DNA of 64,000 nucleotides from Paralithodes platypus (Eukaryota > Arthropoda > Malacostraca > Decapoda > Lithodidae): contig CM064573.1 of assembly GCA_032716605.1 (NCBI GenBank), forward strand, positions 5,455,119 through 5,519,118. The letters run 5' to 3'. The notes below the pieces were generated by a model. It was not told the DNA's origin. It worked only from the letters and a program-made list of their open reading frames with translations, and searched no databases. Of this stretch, positions 1-10,696 are shown one piece after another (positions within the stretch are counted from its first letter, which is position 1; each line of letters starts with the position of its first letter). Both the position numbers and the translations under genes were made by a program.

Positions 1-300
1 AAGGGCCGTCGCATCTACTCGCATTTTAGTATTACCCATTATCCAACCATCTTAAACCACGCCCCCCACATGTGTCGAGGGACCTAACTTGGTTGCCGAG
101 GGATACAGAACGGGTTGAGGGGGGCTGTGCCGAGTCTGCCCCCCTCACCTTCACCCCCTGTGACATATTGATATCAGCATGTATTTTGCCAGTAGGGGGC
201 CTAACTTAAGAGTTTTACCAAACCGTTGGCCTCATCGTCGTCGATAGGGAGTTATTATTTAGTGTTTGTATATATGTGTGTGTGTGGCACCGTACTAACA

Positions 301-366
<66 letters not shown>

Positions 367-493
367 ATGAATTATGGGTTATGACAAACATAGCCTATAC
401 CGGTAACACATGACCAAATCGATGAGTCCCTTATCGAGTCGGTCCTAGATTAAAACCGTGTAGAAGGGTGTCTCAATACTAACTATATATAGG

Positions 494-544
<51 letters not shown>

Positions 545-607
545 GGTATATTATATACCGGGTATATATATAATATATATATATATATGTATATATATAC
601 TGTATAT
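1..607. other. Intergenic or intronic AT-rich sequence, no gene
   Basis: No coding frame is convincing here. It contains two (TA)n tracts, at about 306-364 and 496-607. Because the frizzled exon at 1561-2890 lacks the rest of the receptor and no matching exon is visible here, this stretch is probably part of its first intron. Confidence 0.6.
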
Positions 608-1130
608 ACACACGAAGGGCGGCCATTCAAGGGCCTCTCAACACATACATACATACATACATACACGACGGGCATCTCAACACACATACATACACGAAGG
701 GCCACTCAACACATACAATTACATACATAGGCCTACACGAAGGGCCTCTCAACACACATACATACATACACGAAGGGCCTCTCAACACACATACATTATA
801 CATACATACACGAAGCCGAAGGGCATCTCAACACACAATCACATACATACATCTACGAAGGGCCTCTCAACATACATTATCACATACATACACGAAGGGC
901 CTCTCAACATATACATACATACACGAAGGGCCTCTCAACACACATACATACACGAAGGGCCTCTCAACACACATACATACACGAAGGGCCTCTCAACACA
1001 CACATACACGAAGGGTCTCTCAACACACAAATATATATAAACACGAAGGGCCTCTCAATACACACATACATAATGATGATGATAATGATACATACACGAA
1101 GGGCCTCTCTACATACACGAAGGGCCTCTC

Positions 1131-1176
<46 letters not shown>

Positions 1177-1533
1177 TACACGAAGGGCCTCTCAACAAAT
1201 ACATACATACACGAAGGGCCTCTCAACACACACATACATGGACATACTCAAAGGGCCTCGTAACACACATACATGGACATACTCAAAGGGCCTCGTAACA
1301 CACATACATGGACATACTCAAAGGGCCTCGTAACACACATACATACACGAAGGGCCTCTCAACACACACATACATGGACATACACAAAGGGCCTCTCAGG
1401 CTCTCAACACACATACATACACAAAGGGCCTCTCAACACACATACATACACTAACACAAAGGGCTTCTCAACACACACATAGGCCTACAAACACGAAGGG
1501 CCTCTCAACATATACATACATACACGAAATACA
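608..1533. repeat. Minisatellite, unit about 30 bp (CACGAAGGGCCTCTCAACAC core)
   Basis: About 25-30 imperfect units. Each has the core CACGAAGGGCCTCTCAACAC followed by a variable run of CATA steps, so unit length varies. A (CA)n tract lies inside at about 1131-1171. The right part carries a variant unit (GGACATACTCAAAGGGCCTC). The array ends only about 25 bp from the frizzled splice donor. Long open frames across it are low-complexity artefacts. Confidence 0.9.
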
Positions 1534-1554
1534 TTAATTATTGTAACTGTGAAC

Positions 1555-1562
1555 ACTTACCT
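1555..1562 (-). other. 5' splice site of the frizzled exon
   Basis: On the minus strand the exon ends CAAG and is followed by GTAAGTG, a near-consensus donor. Reading through it gives a premature stop within six codons, while protein similarity to Frizzled ends exactly here. The intron is phase 1. Confidence 0.88.
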
Positions 1563-2890
1563 TGAACATTCTTAGTGATAAGTACGATGATGGTCTTGAC
1601 TGCCGGTATAGCCCAGGCCGCCAGATGGAACCAGGCCGAGTTGTTTTCAATGGCTTCATGACTCCACTTGAGGCCCGCCGCCAGGAACCATGTCAGTGTC
1701 AGCACCACCCACCAGATAGAGGCGGCCATGGTGAAGAAGTAGAGGGTCATGAAAGCGATCGTGCACCATTCCCTCTCAACTCCTTGGGTGATGGTGCGGA
1801 TCATGTGGTCCCGGAGTTCGGGCAAGTACTGGGGAGGGTTCCAGGGGGTATCGCAGGCTATTTTATCACCCTGGATCAAACCGATGACATACGTAGCTGC
1901 CATGAACCAGTAGCACATGCTGATGAAGATGATCGGCCTCTCTGGGTAACGGAATCGACTGACGTCAGCTAGGAAGGATGCCACAGTGAAGGTGGTTGAT
2001 GCCAGACACACCGCCGCCCACCCACCAACCCACTTACGGGAGAACTTGATTTGCTCCTCGTCGAAAAACATTCCATGACAAGGGGCACCACAATCCTTGG
2101 CCTCCACGCCCCCGACCCTCAGTGTGTACTCCATTTTCTTCGGGACTTTGAAGTGTAAGGGACACTGAAAGTCCTTGCCCGCGTATGGCCCTGGGGGAGG
2201 CCTCTGGGGTCCAGGGTCAGCCATAGGGAAGGACGGTGATGGTGGGGGACTGGGGGCGGTACTGTTCTCGCCGACACATAGTTCATGAGGGCCTGCGGGG
2301 AATTTATTACAATCCAGCGACTCGGGCCATTGGAAACCGAACTTGTTCATTAAATCCTCGCATCCGTTTTTGGCGGAGAGACAGAGGTGGCGACAGGGAG
2401 GCAGGGGGCGGTCTAGGATGGTACACACTGGCACATAAACACTACACAGGAAAAAATGAAGATCCGGGGAACATTGTACTTTAACCAAGGGGAAGAACTG
2501 GTGTACCTCCATACCTGCCTCTTCCTGAGTGTGGTGGTTCAGGAGGTTAGGCATGATGGTGGTGTTGTACTGGATGTCCTTGCACAATGTAATGGTTATG
2601 GGTTCACAACGGTCGTGTCGAGGTAGCATATCCTGATCAGAAATGTGTTCTACTCGCCCGCCGATTCCTCCCCCACCTCCACCAACACCACCTCCGTTAC
2701 CTCCAGGTCTAGTTCCTCCTTGGATTCTACCTCCTACTCCTCCACCTCCAGCCACTCCACCCACGCCTCCACCACCTGCTCCCCCTGGCCCCATTTGAGC
2801 TTCACAATCCTCCACCTTGAGTGCCCAAACCGCCAGGAGCAGGAGGAACAGGGAAGGTTGAGGAGAGAAGCGTTTAGTATGAGTCGCCAT
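1561..2890 (-). CDS. fz: Frizzled receptor, first coding exon (partial gene)
   Basis: Wnt receptor of the Frizzled family, acting at the plasma membrane. Visible over 443 codons: a hydrophobic signal peptide (residues 1-31); an unusual Gly-rich linker (about 34-79); a complete cysteine-rich Wnt-binding domain with ten cysteines (C95, 103, 140, 149, 156, 166, 170, 177, 194, 205) and the family motifs [14 protein letters not shown] and [12 protein letters not shown]; a Pro-rich stalk; and membrane segments 1-4 (about 287-310, 320-340, 374-402, 419-438). The coding exon stops inside or just after TM4 at a splice donor, in phase 1. TM5-7 and the KTxxxW Dishevelled-binding motif must lie beyond the left edge. 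The CRD is closest in feel to Drosophila fz rather than fz2, by recollection of the family, so the paralogue assignment is inferred. The ATG at 2890 is chosen because the signal peptide follows it directly. Confidence 0.93.
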
Positions 2891-3438
2891 GCTGAGCTTG
2901 TTGACCCCTCAGCCTCTCACTCTCCAGCGCTCACTGCCACTCCGGCGCTCAATACCTCCACCTCACTAACACTCATACGCCACTCCTGGACCTTACATTA
3001 TCCAAACGACACCATAGGACGACACATAGAATCCACGGCAGACTAGGACGCGCGTAAACCCACACGTACAAGCAACCAATGGCAACTGAGTCTCTTGTTG
3101 TTATTTTCCCCCCAGGTTTGGGGGAAGTTGTCATGAACCGCCAGATGAAGGCGTCAGCTGCTTCCCATACTCTTTCACAATTCCCGCTTCCTTATTCAAC
3201 CTTCTGTCATATCCTCAGAATGATTCTCTAGTATTATTATATGATTAAGTTGGTATTTTCGCAACCAAAGTAACACATAAATCTACAAGAAGGGAGTTTT
3301 CATCCTCAATAACTTCTTGGTTCGATATCCGTGGGGCCCACTGTATACCGGGGATAGAGCTGCTGTACGGGGCTCGGTGATTGGCTGGCCTGGACATATC
3401 GACCAATGCCAGGACCGGTCTCACATAAGGCCTCGCGG
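2891..3438. other. Upstream region of frizzled, no second gene
   Basis: GC-richer flank containing the presumed 5' UTR and promoter of frizzled (minus strand). I see no clear TATA box and cannot place the transcription start. Frames on the opposite strand are Ser/Thr-rich antisense shadows of the Gly-rich frizzled N terminus. Confidence 0.4.
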
Positions 3439-3698
3439 CAGTGTTACCAAATATAATTAACAAACTAAAGCTAGATTGGTTCTCAAATGCCGCTAGATAG
3501 TATAAAATGCCAACATATTGGTAAACTAATGGTACAATCTATTATAGATTATCGCTCAGATCTCGAGAATATTACTCAGAATACCTCAAATCTCCAAAAA
3601 TATAGCTAGAATCAATAGCGCTATATTTGAAACATTGCAGCTATATCAAAGTAAATATATCTAGTTCTAGCAGCAAACTAGCTAAATTGGCAACACTG
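3439..3698. mobile_element. 260 bp hAT-like MITE
   Basis: Short non-coding segment with terminal inverted repeats CAGTGTTACCAA on the left and TTGGCAACACTG on the right (11 of 12 match). It is flanked by 8 bp direct repeats CCTCGCGG and TCTCACGG, which differ by two transitions. TIRs beginning CAG with an 8 bp target duplication fit the hAT superfamily. The AT-rich interior contains several GCTAGA-type words and no coding sequence. Confidence 0.6.
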
Positions 3699-3706
3699 TC
3701 TCACGG

Positions 3707-5237
3707 CGGGCGGCCTATTTTATCTCGAGCAAGGAATGTCGGACGAATATTTCCACTTCGTCATGTCAAACAGACAATACCTACACATACAACATTTAAT
3801 GAGTAGTTTTCCCCTACACACATTTTCAAAGGGCTTTTAATGAAATGGGTAAAATATGATCGTTGCCTGGAGGGATATTCCCGTGTCCGGGTTTGCCTAA
3901 AATATCCAAGCTAATCAGAGGGGTAAACTCAAGGAATAGCTGCATTTTGTGTTACCACCACTGATAAGCCATTGGGCTTTTGGCAGAAAATGCAAAAAAT
4001 TGTCGGTGATATCCGAGACATGTTTACATACAGTGTTCTCATCGTCCAGCATATTACTGCTTCATATTCATCAGCTAACTTAAAATAGCCCTATATAATA
4101 TTTAATTATCACTAGAACAATACACTATACCATGTAGGAAATCTTCTGGAGAAATAGGGCAAATTTAGACAAAAATGCAAGATAAACTAAAGCACAAATG
4201 TATGCTAGAATAGCATTGACAAATCGCTAGATAGTCACCAGACACTAAAAACTTGTATGTCACTAGAAAACATATGTTGAAGTATCTAGAATAATCTTTA
4301 ACAATCGAAACATCTCTCCAATTCCTTAAAATAGGGAAACTAACTTGAATATCGCTAGAATTCATCACATCTTGATGTTGCTAGATGGAAGTGATGTAAG
4401 TGATTCGCTGGATTTAGCGGTAGCAGCTACATTGGCAACATCGTATCAAGAACCTTCATTCCGTTATAATGAACAAGGTCAGATTTCGAAACTATTACAA
4501 TTATTTCAAAGTTCAGAGATCATCAGATTGGTTTGGAAGTCGAAGTACACAATTTCAGTTCCATTAGTTTAACAAACATTTACATAATAAATTATAATAT
4601 GCTACTTAGAGGGTTAATAAAGAAGGATTACTTTCCCGATATCGTATAAGCGTACGCAAGCTGTTGTTCGTTTGTTTTGTTTTAAGAACGTCAACAAACG
4701 CTTCGTATATTTGGGGTTCTTAGTTATACATTAGAACATATTTATAGTTTGCACACTCTTATAAGTATAAACACTTACTTGTTAGAGAGGAAATACACAA
4801 AATCCCAATTTCGAATGATCGTGAATAACTTTACTTTGGCGTATGTTTGGGTTAATTTAAGACTACATTTAGATAGATATATTTGTTTAACACTCGCCAA
4901 TGAAATATGATGACTTGCTTACAGATATATACTTAAAGCCCGAATCGGCTTGACTTTAACCCAGTTGTTTACTTCCTCAACCCTGTGGAGGAGCAGGGTT
5001 GAGTTGGCTTGATATTGGACACCCTTTTATGGCATTTGGGTGTGAAATACGACACCATTTCCAGTCTATCGGAGATAATGATGGTAAAGGAAAATGCGGT
5101 AAATATGTTCATGTTTTCACTGTTTTTGTGTTGCATATTTAACATTGGTTACGTAGCAGATTTAGTTACTCCTGTATTTTATTTTTATTTATGCATGAAA
5201 TTTAGCCAAAATGTTCTCAAGAGTGTTGGATCGGGGA
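3707..5237. other. AT-rich intergenic sequence, no gene seen
   Basis: Only short, low-support open frames (for example 4345-4572 and 5009-5232). None shows a recognisable domain, and their composition does not differ from the surroundings. Confidence 0.5.
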
Positions 5238-5392
5238 CTGGACGACTCGGCCCATGGGACAACTCGGCTCGGACAGCTCGGCCCACTTTTGGACAACTCG
5301 GCCACGACGGCAAGAAAGCTCGGCCTATTATTTGAGACAGCTCGGCCATGACGGCGAGACAGCTCGGCCTATTATTTGAGACAGCTCGGCCC
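5238..5392 (+). repeat. Interspersed-core repeat, core GACAGCTCGGCC
   Basis: About eight cores of the form GA(C/G)ACAGCTCGGCC separated by spacers of changing length, including ACGGC-type and TATTATTT-type words. The same array recurs in opposite orientation at 30686-30846. Its left boundary (ACTCGGCCCATGGGACA) matches the end of that second array, so the two look like copies of one dispersed unit. Confidence 0.8.
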
Positions 5393-5530
5393 CATGTTAT
5401 GCTATGGGGTAATTTTTTTAATATAGCCGTGAAAAAACCTGTAGCCTTGAAATTCGTGATTGTATTTAACCTTGTGATATAGCCGTGAAAAAGCCTGTAG
5501 CCTTGAAATTCGTGATTGTATCTAACCTTG

Positions 5531-5591
<61 letters not shown>
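5531..5591. repeat. (TA)n microsatellite
   Basis: About 60 bp of TA dinucleotides. Just before it, a block of about 60 bp containing GATATAGCCGTGAAAAA is directly duplicated (about 5421-5470 and 5478-5527). Confidence 0.9.
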
Positions 5592-5593
<2 letters not shown>

Positions 5594-6224
5594 GACGATC
5601 AGACTAAAACACGCCCATTAATAGGAAAAATCACAACCATTTTAATTTTCAGCTGATGTTGATTAGCATATTTCCCATTTTTATAGAAATCAGTTACTTT
5701 GCAAATAGAGTAGCGAAATATGGAGTGATCATGAAAACGTGACATTACGGTACCCCTTGAGGTTTATGTCGCCTTTTTTATTAATTCCGGCTGTCATTAG
5801 ACGATCTCATACAGCTTAGGAAGGATCTGTAAGTGTTGAAATGCTGACGACTGTCTAGAATAACCGTCTGTCTTCCATATAACCTTACTAATCTAAATAA
5901 AATTACCTCATAATAGACAAAATACACTGTAAAGTGCGTCATGATCCTCAAGGGGTTAACATGATGATGATAGAAGACAATCATATATTTTCATTCCTGA
6001 TCCTACCTACAGTATATGTCCCTTTTTTATTTATTCGTTCTAGGAAACATTTATCCTCTAAGTCATCCATTAGTATTCTCATTAATATTATTGACCTACC
6101 GAATCATTTGTTGTTAGCCATTTCTAGACCGGTACTTTCTGGATATGTACATAATATATCCGTAGTGATACTACATATTAAATCACTCATATTAAATCGA
6201 CCCAGCGGTCGAGTGGGGTAATTT
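5592..6224. other. Intergenic sequence, no gene
   Basis: No coding support. The stretch at about 5780-5850 (ATTAGACGATCTCATACAGC and on) resembles 38880-38940 loosely, which suggests an old shared repeat family of unknown type. Confidence 0.35.
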
Positions 6225-6525
6225 CCAATATTACTACTTTTTGTTCTATGTGAGTGAGGGAGACAAAAGGCAAAATTGCCTGTAGCGAGTGCCTCCCCCA
6301 TAGTTGAAAGAGTAACTGGGCCAAAACCAAGGGACGTTCGAGTCAAAATGCCTGGCCACACAGAGTTTGAAGTAATTTAAGCCATAGGAGAAGGGAAAGA
6401 CTGATTCTGGGAGAGAGTTCCAGAGCTCAGCTGTTGAATAGAAGAAAGACAGAGTAACAATTCACTCTTTGGTTGGAGAGTTGCACAGAGTAGGGGTGGG
6501 TGGGATTGTGTTGCAAGACGGGTTA
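6225..6525 (-). mobile_element. 3' end of a non-LTR retrotransposon
   Basis: Read on the minus strand this matches the last part of the LINE copy at 34613-35382: the codons for the ELWNSLPES-like motif, the stop near TTGATTTTGGCC (TTGGTTTTGGCC here), and the 3' UTR ending with the CTCACTCACATAG word. Only the last 300 bp is present, so it is a 5'-truncated insertion. A third copy lies at 15538-15742. Confidence 0.75.
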
Positions 6526-7364
6526 CTCAGCTATTACTTCAATTTTGTACCAAAATGTGTTAACTATGAAAACTTGGCGTTAATACAACGCAGATGCATT
6601 AAATTCATATTTGTCCATTAAGTATCGAGAAATCAGTTGATAAGAGATTAATTTGATCATCAGCTGAAATTAAATCGACTCTAATAACACACAACAAAGC
6701 CACTCGCCACTAGACAGCTTCCTCTCTCCATCACCCCTTCTCTCCTCTCAATACTCTTCGGTAAGTAGATGCGAGGTGCCGTTGCAAAGGCTTATCCACC
6801 AATACCTTCACCTGACCTATAGATTTTTCGGGTGCACTATGATTGTAATATGAAAATGTAGCATTCTGGAAAAGACTGAATGTTCCACTTGTGGCAGAAT
6901 AATGCGATACCTTTAAAAATAGGCCTATATTTATATGATTTTGATTACTGAATTACTTCGATCTTATTACTCATACTAAACACAATACATTCTAATACTA
7001 ATGTGTTATCTTTTTAACTATTTGTTTAGAATATATGTTTATGAAACCACGGTTAATAATAATCCTTGATATGTCAGGTCAGGTGAAGGTATTGAGGGAT
7101 AAGCCTCAAATGAATAATAACAATATAAGTAGATAACCACTCTTTAAATACAGACAAACAGTAAGCAGAGATTATACGAGAAACGTAAAGTTAAAAATAC
7201 TTTATATTTATTTATATCTTATTTAAGAATAGTCACAATAATTGACCTTGATAAAACTAAATATGCAACAATACCTTGCATCATTATTAAGATATGATAC
7301 ATTTACTCACATATAAAACTATTTTGTATGTTTTAATACTTAATACTACTACTACTACTACTAC

Positions 7365-7398
<34 letters not shown>

Positions 7399-7407
7399 TT
7401 CATAACA
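6526..7407. other. Intergenic sequence with (TAC)n/(TAA)n tract
   Basis: No coding support. A simple (TAC)n then (TAA)n tract lies at about 7345-7398. Confidence 0.5.
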
Positions 7408-7492
7408 CTGAGATAGGGTGGGTGTTAAAGGGATCTGCTGTGTTTGGGCCAGTCGGCTCTCTGCAGTCTCCCGTTTTCTTATGTTCTAATAT
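7408..7492 (+). mobile_element. CR1 3' tail fragment
   Basis: Contains the terminal CR1 words found in the full copy at 21090-21303: GGGATCTGC, GGGCCAGTCGGCT, CTGCAG, then CCCGTTTTCTTATGTTC. No coding sequence remains. Confidence 0.75.
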
Positions 7493-7944
7493 TATGAGAC
7501 GGTCCTTTGACTGGCGAAACAGCCGCAAAGTAATTTTAAAATAATAAGAAAATATAGGCTAGTAGGCTACAGTATAACTAAATATTAATAACAAACAAAG
7601 GTAATGATATTTTGAAACGGACTCTCTCACCTCTAATTCATTAAAAATAAGAAAAAATTACATTGGAAACAAATAATATGATTACTTATTAGACTACGAT
7701 GCAATTCATCAACGGTTTTCATCATTGTAAAGTTTTTAAAGTAGTGTTACCATCCAATTGTATATGTTAAATTATTTATCTATATTTCAAAGATAATCCT
7801 CGAAATAGAGTTATTATATATTATTTTCATGTTAAATGTAACGTATTTGTAATATGTATCTAATTATCGATGAAATCAAATCTGATGGTAATAGGTTTTT
7901 GAAAGAGAAAAAAGTAACCGAACAAATAATATGAATAATTACAT

Positions 7945-8135
7945 ATAAGAACATAAGAAAACGGGGGTCTGCAGAGAGCCGATTGGCCCACACAAGGCAT
8001 ATCCCTTTCAAACCCAACCCATCTCGTCCATATGCCTATTTAATGTTAACATAAGAACATAATAAAACGGGAGTCTGCAGAAAGCCGATTGGCCCAAATA
8101 AGACAGATCCTTCTCACACTCAACCCCAATTATAG
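7945..8135 (-). mobile_element. Two successive CR1 3' tails
   Basis: Two minus-strand copies of the CR1 tail, each starting ATAAGAACATAA and continuing through GTCTGCAGAGAGCCGATTGG or a variant. They sit about 110 bp apart in tandem, typical of severely 5'-truncated CR1 insertions. Confidence 0.75.
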
Positions 8136-8303
8136 TGGTTGTGGCCACGTGGTGACGGTGGCTCACAGACATGTGATTTAGACTACTTAAAGATTAAGGT
8201 AGTGGGCGGGGTGAGAGTTCATTAGGATTCCAAGGGAGGGCAGCCCAAATGTTAGTCCCATCCCACCCCATCTTATACTAATACACTACAGCTGTTGGTG
8301 CAT

Positions 8304-8880
<577 letters not shown>

Positions 8881-9104
8881 GCTCCGCCCACCTCCCTATT
8901 CTTGATCCTCGAATTTTGTATAAATATGATGCTTTGTCCCTATTCTAATCAACACTATCTGGAGGTCCTAATTTTACCCTTGCTACCTAGACATACTTGG
9001 TCGTCTGTCTCCCATGTTGATCAAGGGAAATTAACGTAACTCTTAAATTTTCCAACTTCTATCTCTATACTTGTCATCCATTATTGGCATGAAAATCAAC
9101 AAAC

Positions 9105-10692
9105 ATGGGTAGAGTGAAAATAAAACATGGCACTCCCCGAGATAAGTAAACGAAGGTGAAACTGCTGGAGATACTCAGCAGTAATGATGTCTATGCCAAC
9201 AAAATCATTGATACTAACGATGAATATGTTGTTCTCACCACTGCGGATCTCGAGGCTGACAAAATATTTTTACCTGGTTCTCGCCAACAACTTACAGAAC
9301 ATGGATTCACGCCCATCTTACCACTAGAATTGAAATGTAGGCGAAGCATACTGCTGTTCAGGGTTGATGACATTATCTACTGCAATGATGCAGATAATAT
9401 CAAAGTGGAGATGGAGAAGTCTAATGCCTGGACTGTGAATGAAATTTCAGAGGTTTATAAGTTCCTGCATTCCAACATCATTAAAATTACCTTCCACAAT
9501 GCCAAGACCGCAACTAAAGCCACCAACTCAGGGTTGCTTATGTACAACCTAAAGGTCAACCCGGCCCAGATTCAGCAGGAAACTTTCATCCCGATAAAAA
9601 CGTGTTTGAGATGCTACAAAATTTAACATCATAACACAAACCAATGCCCCCAACCAGACATTCAAGATATGCTCCATCTGCTCTGAAGAAGGACACAACT
9701 GGCGGGACTGCAAAAATAGCAATAAAAAATGCATTAACTGTAAAGAGAACCATTAGACTATGGAGATGAAATGCAAGATGAGGAAAACAGTTACAAAGGC
9801 GAAACGCAAATCTACTTCTGCAATAACATCGACAAATATAGTCAGGCCCGTTAGCAATGCGACGGGTATGACATATAGTAGGGCCACCCAAGGGAGCTCT
9901 AACATCAACCCCCAGATGACTCCGCAACTGAGTCTCGCTGTGGGAAAAGACACACCCACCTTGATTCTCCAGTGCATGATTCATGCTCACCTTATGAACA
10001 TTGGAGTTCCAGGCAGTTACGAGAAAGAGCTAAACAATATACTAAGTGCTAATAATCTACCAACAATGAAAGCCCCAGCCAATCCACCCTCTGACACAAT
10101 TTTCGAACTGGGAGCCTTCAGATCTATGCCGCGAGTGACGTCTGCATACCTGCAGCCTCAACCCGAACAGCAACCAATACAAATTCAGACAGAACAGCAG
10201 CAGCCTCAGCAACAACCGCAGCAGCAACCACAGGCCCAATCTGAACAACAACATGCTCAACCACAACGACAACAATCACCTATCTCAACTATCTCGTCTC
10301 TAGAGGCAGACATAGATGGACTGATGGATGAATATTCACTCACCACTGAGGAGGAAGGAGAGGTTCTGATGGGAGGTGACGTGAGCCGAGAAAAGTACAC
10401 AGCAGAGAAGCTGGGAATAACTTTCCTCACAAAGACCTCAAAAGGCTGGCCGCTCGGGAAAATTACCTTGCAAGAGCTATTGGAGGGAGTTAACAGTGGA
10501 GTATATAAGTGGACCTATACTGATCGTACTCTCACACCTGATGACATCTATGCTAACCTCAATGATGGACTTATTACACTAAAGAAATGCTGGAGGAAGG
10601 TTAATGATTATGATTTTGGAAAAATAAGAAATGACCTCATAAATGAGAGAACTCCTCCACCCAGAGAATTGAGAAGGAGACAGGACCCATAA
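9105..10692 (+). pseudogene. ORF1 (gag-like nucleic-acid-binding protein) of the jockey-like LINE, disrupted
   Basis: Would coat LINE RNA as an RNP. The likely start is the ATG at 9105, but an in-frame TAA occurs 14 codons later. The frame then runs 9150-9623 through an RRM-like N-terminal half and the first knuckle CLRCY, where a TAA sits inside the knuckle. The second knuckle CSICSEEGHNWRDC (CX2CX4HX4C) at about 9670 is in the +1 frame, so a frameshift lies between 9626 and 9661. A further TAG follows a partial third knuckle at about 9753. The rest (9760-10692) is open and contains a Gln-rich tract (about 10150-10275) and an acidic C terminus. At least three stops and one frameshift make it non-functional as written. 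Confidence 0.82.
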
Positions 10693-10696
10693 TACA

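Noticed and set aside
1020..1482. Thr/His-rich open frames through the 30 bp repeat array
   Set aside because: The unit length and CATA steps keep frames open by chance. No start context, domain or conservation signal.
1562..3046. Plus-strand open frames opposite the frizzled exon
   Set aside because: Antisense shadows of a strongly coding, GC-rich exon. The Ser/Thr-rich one mirrors the Gly-rich linker.
5238..5392. Possible CRISPR array from regular cores and spacers
   Set aside because: Spacers are short, repeat the same few words and vary in length. The genomic context is eukaryotic. The same objection holds for 15743-15893 and 30686-30846.
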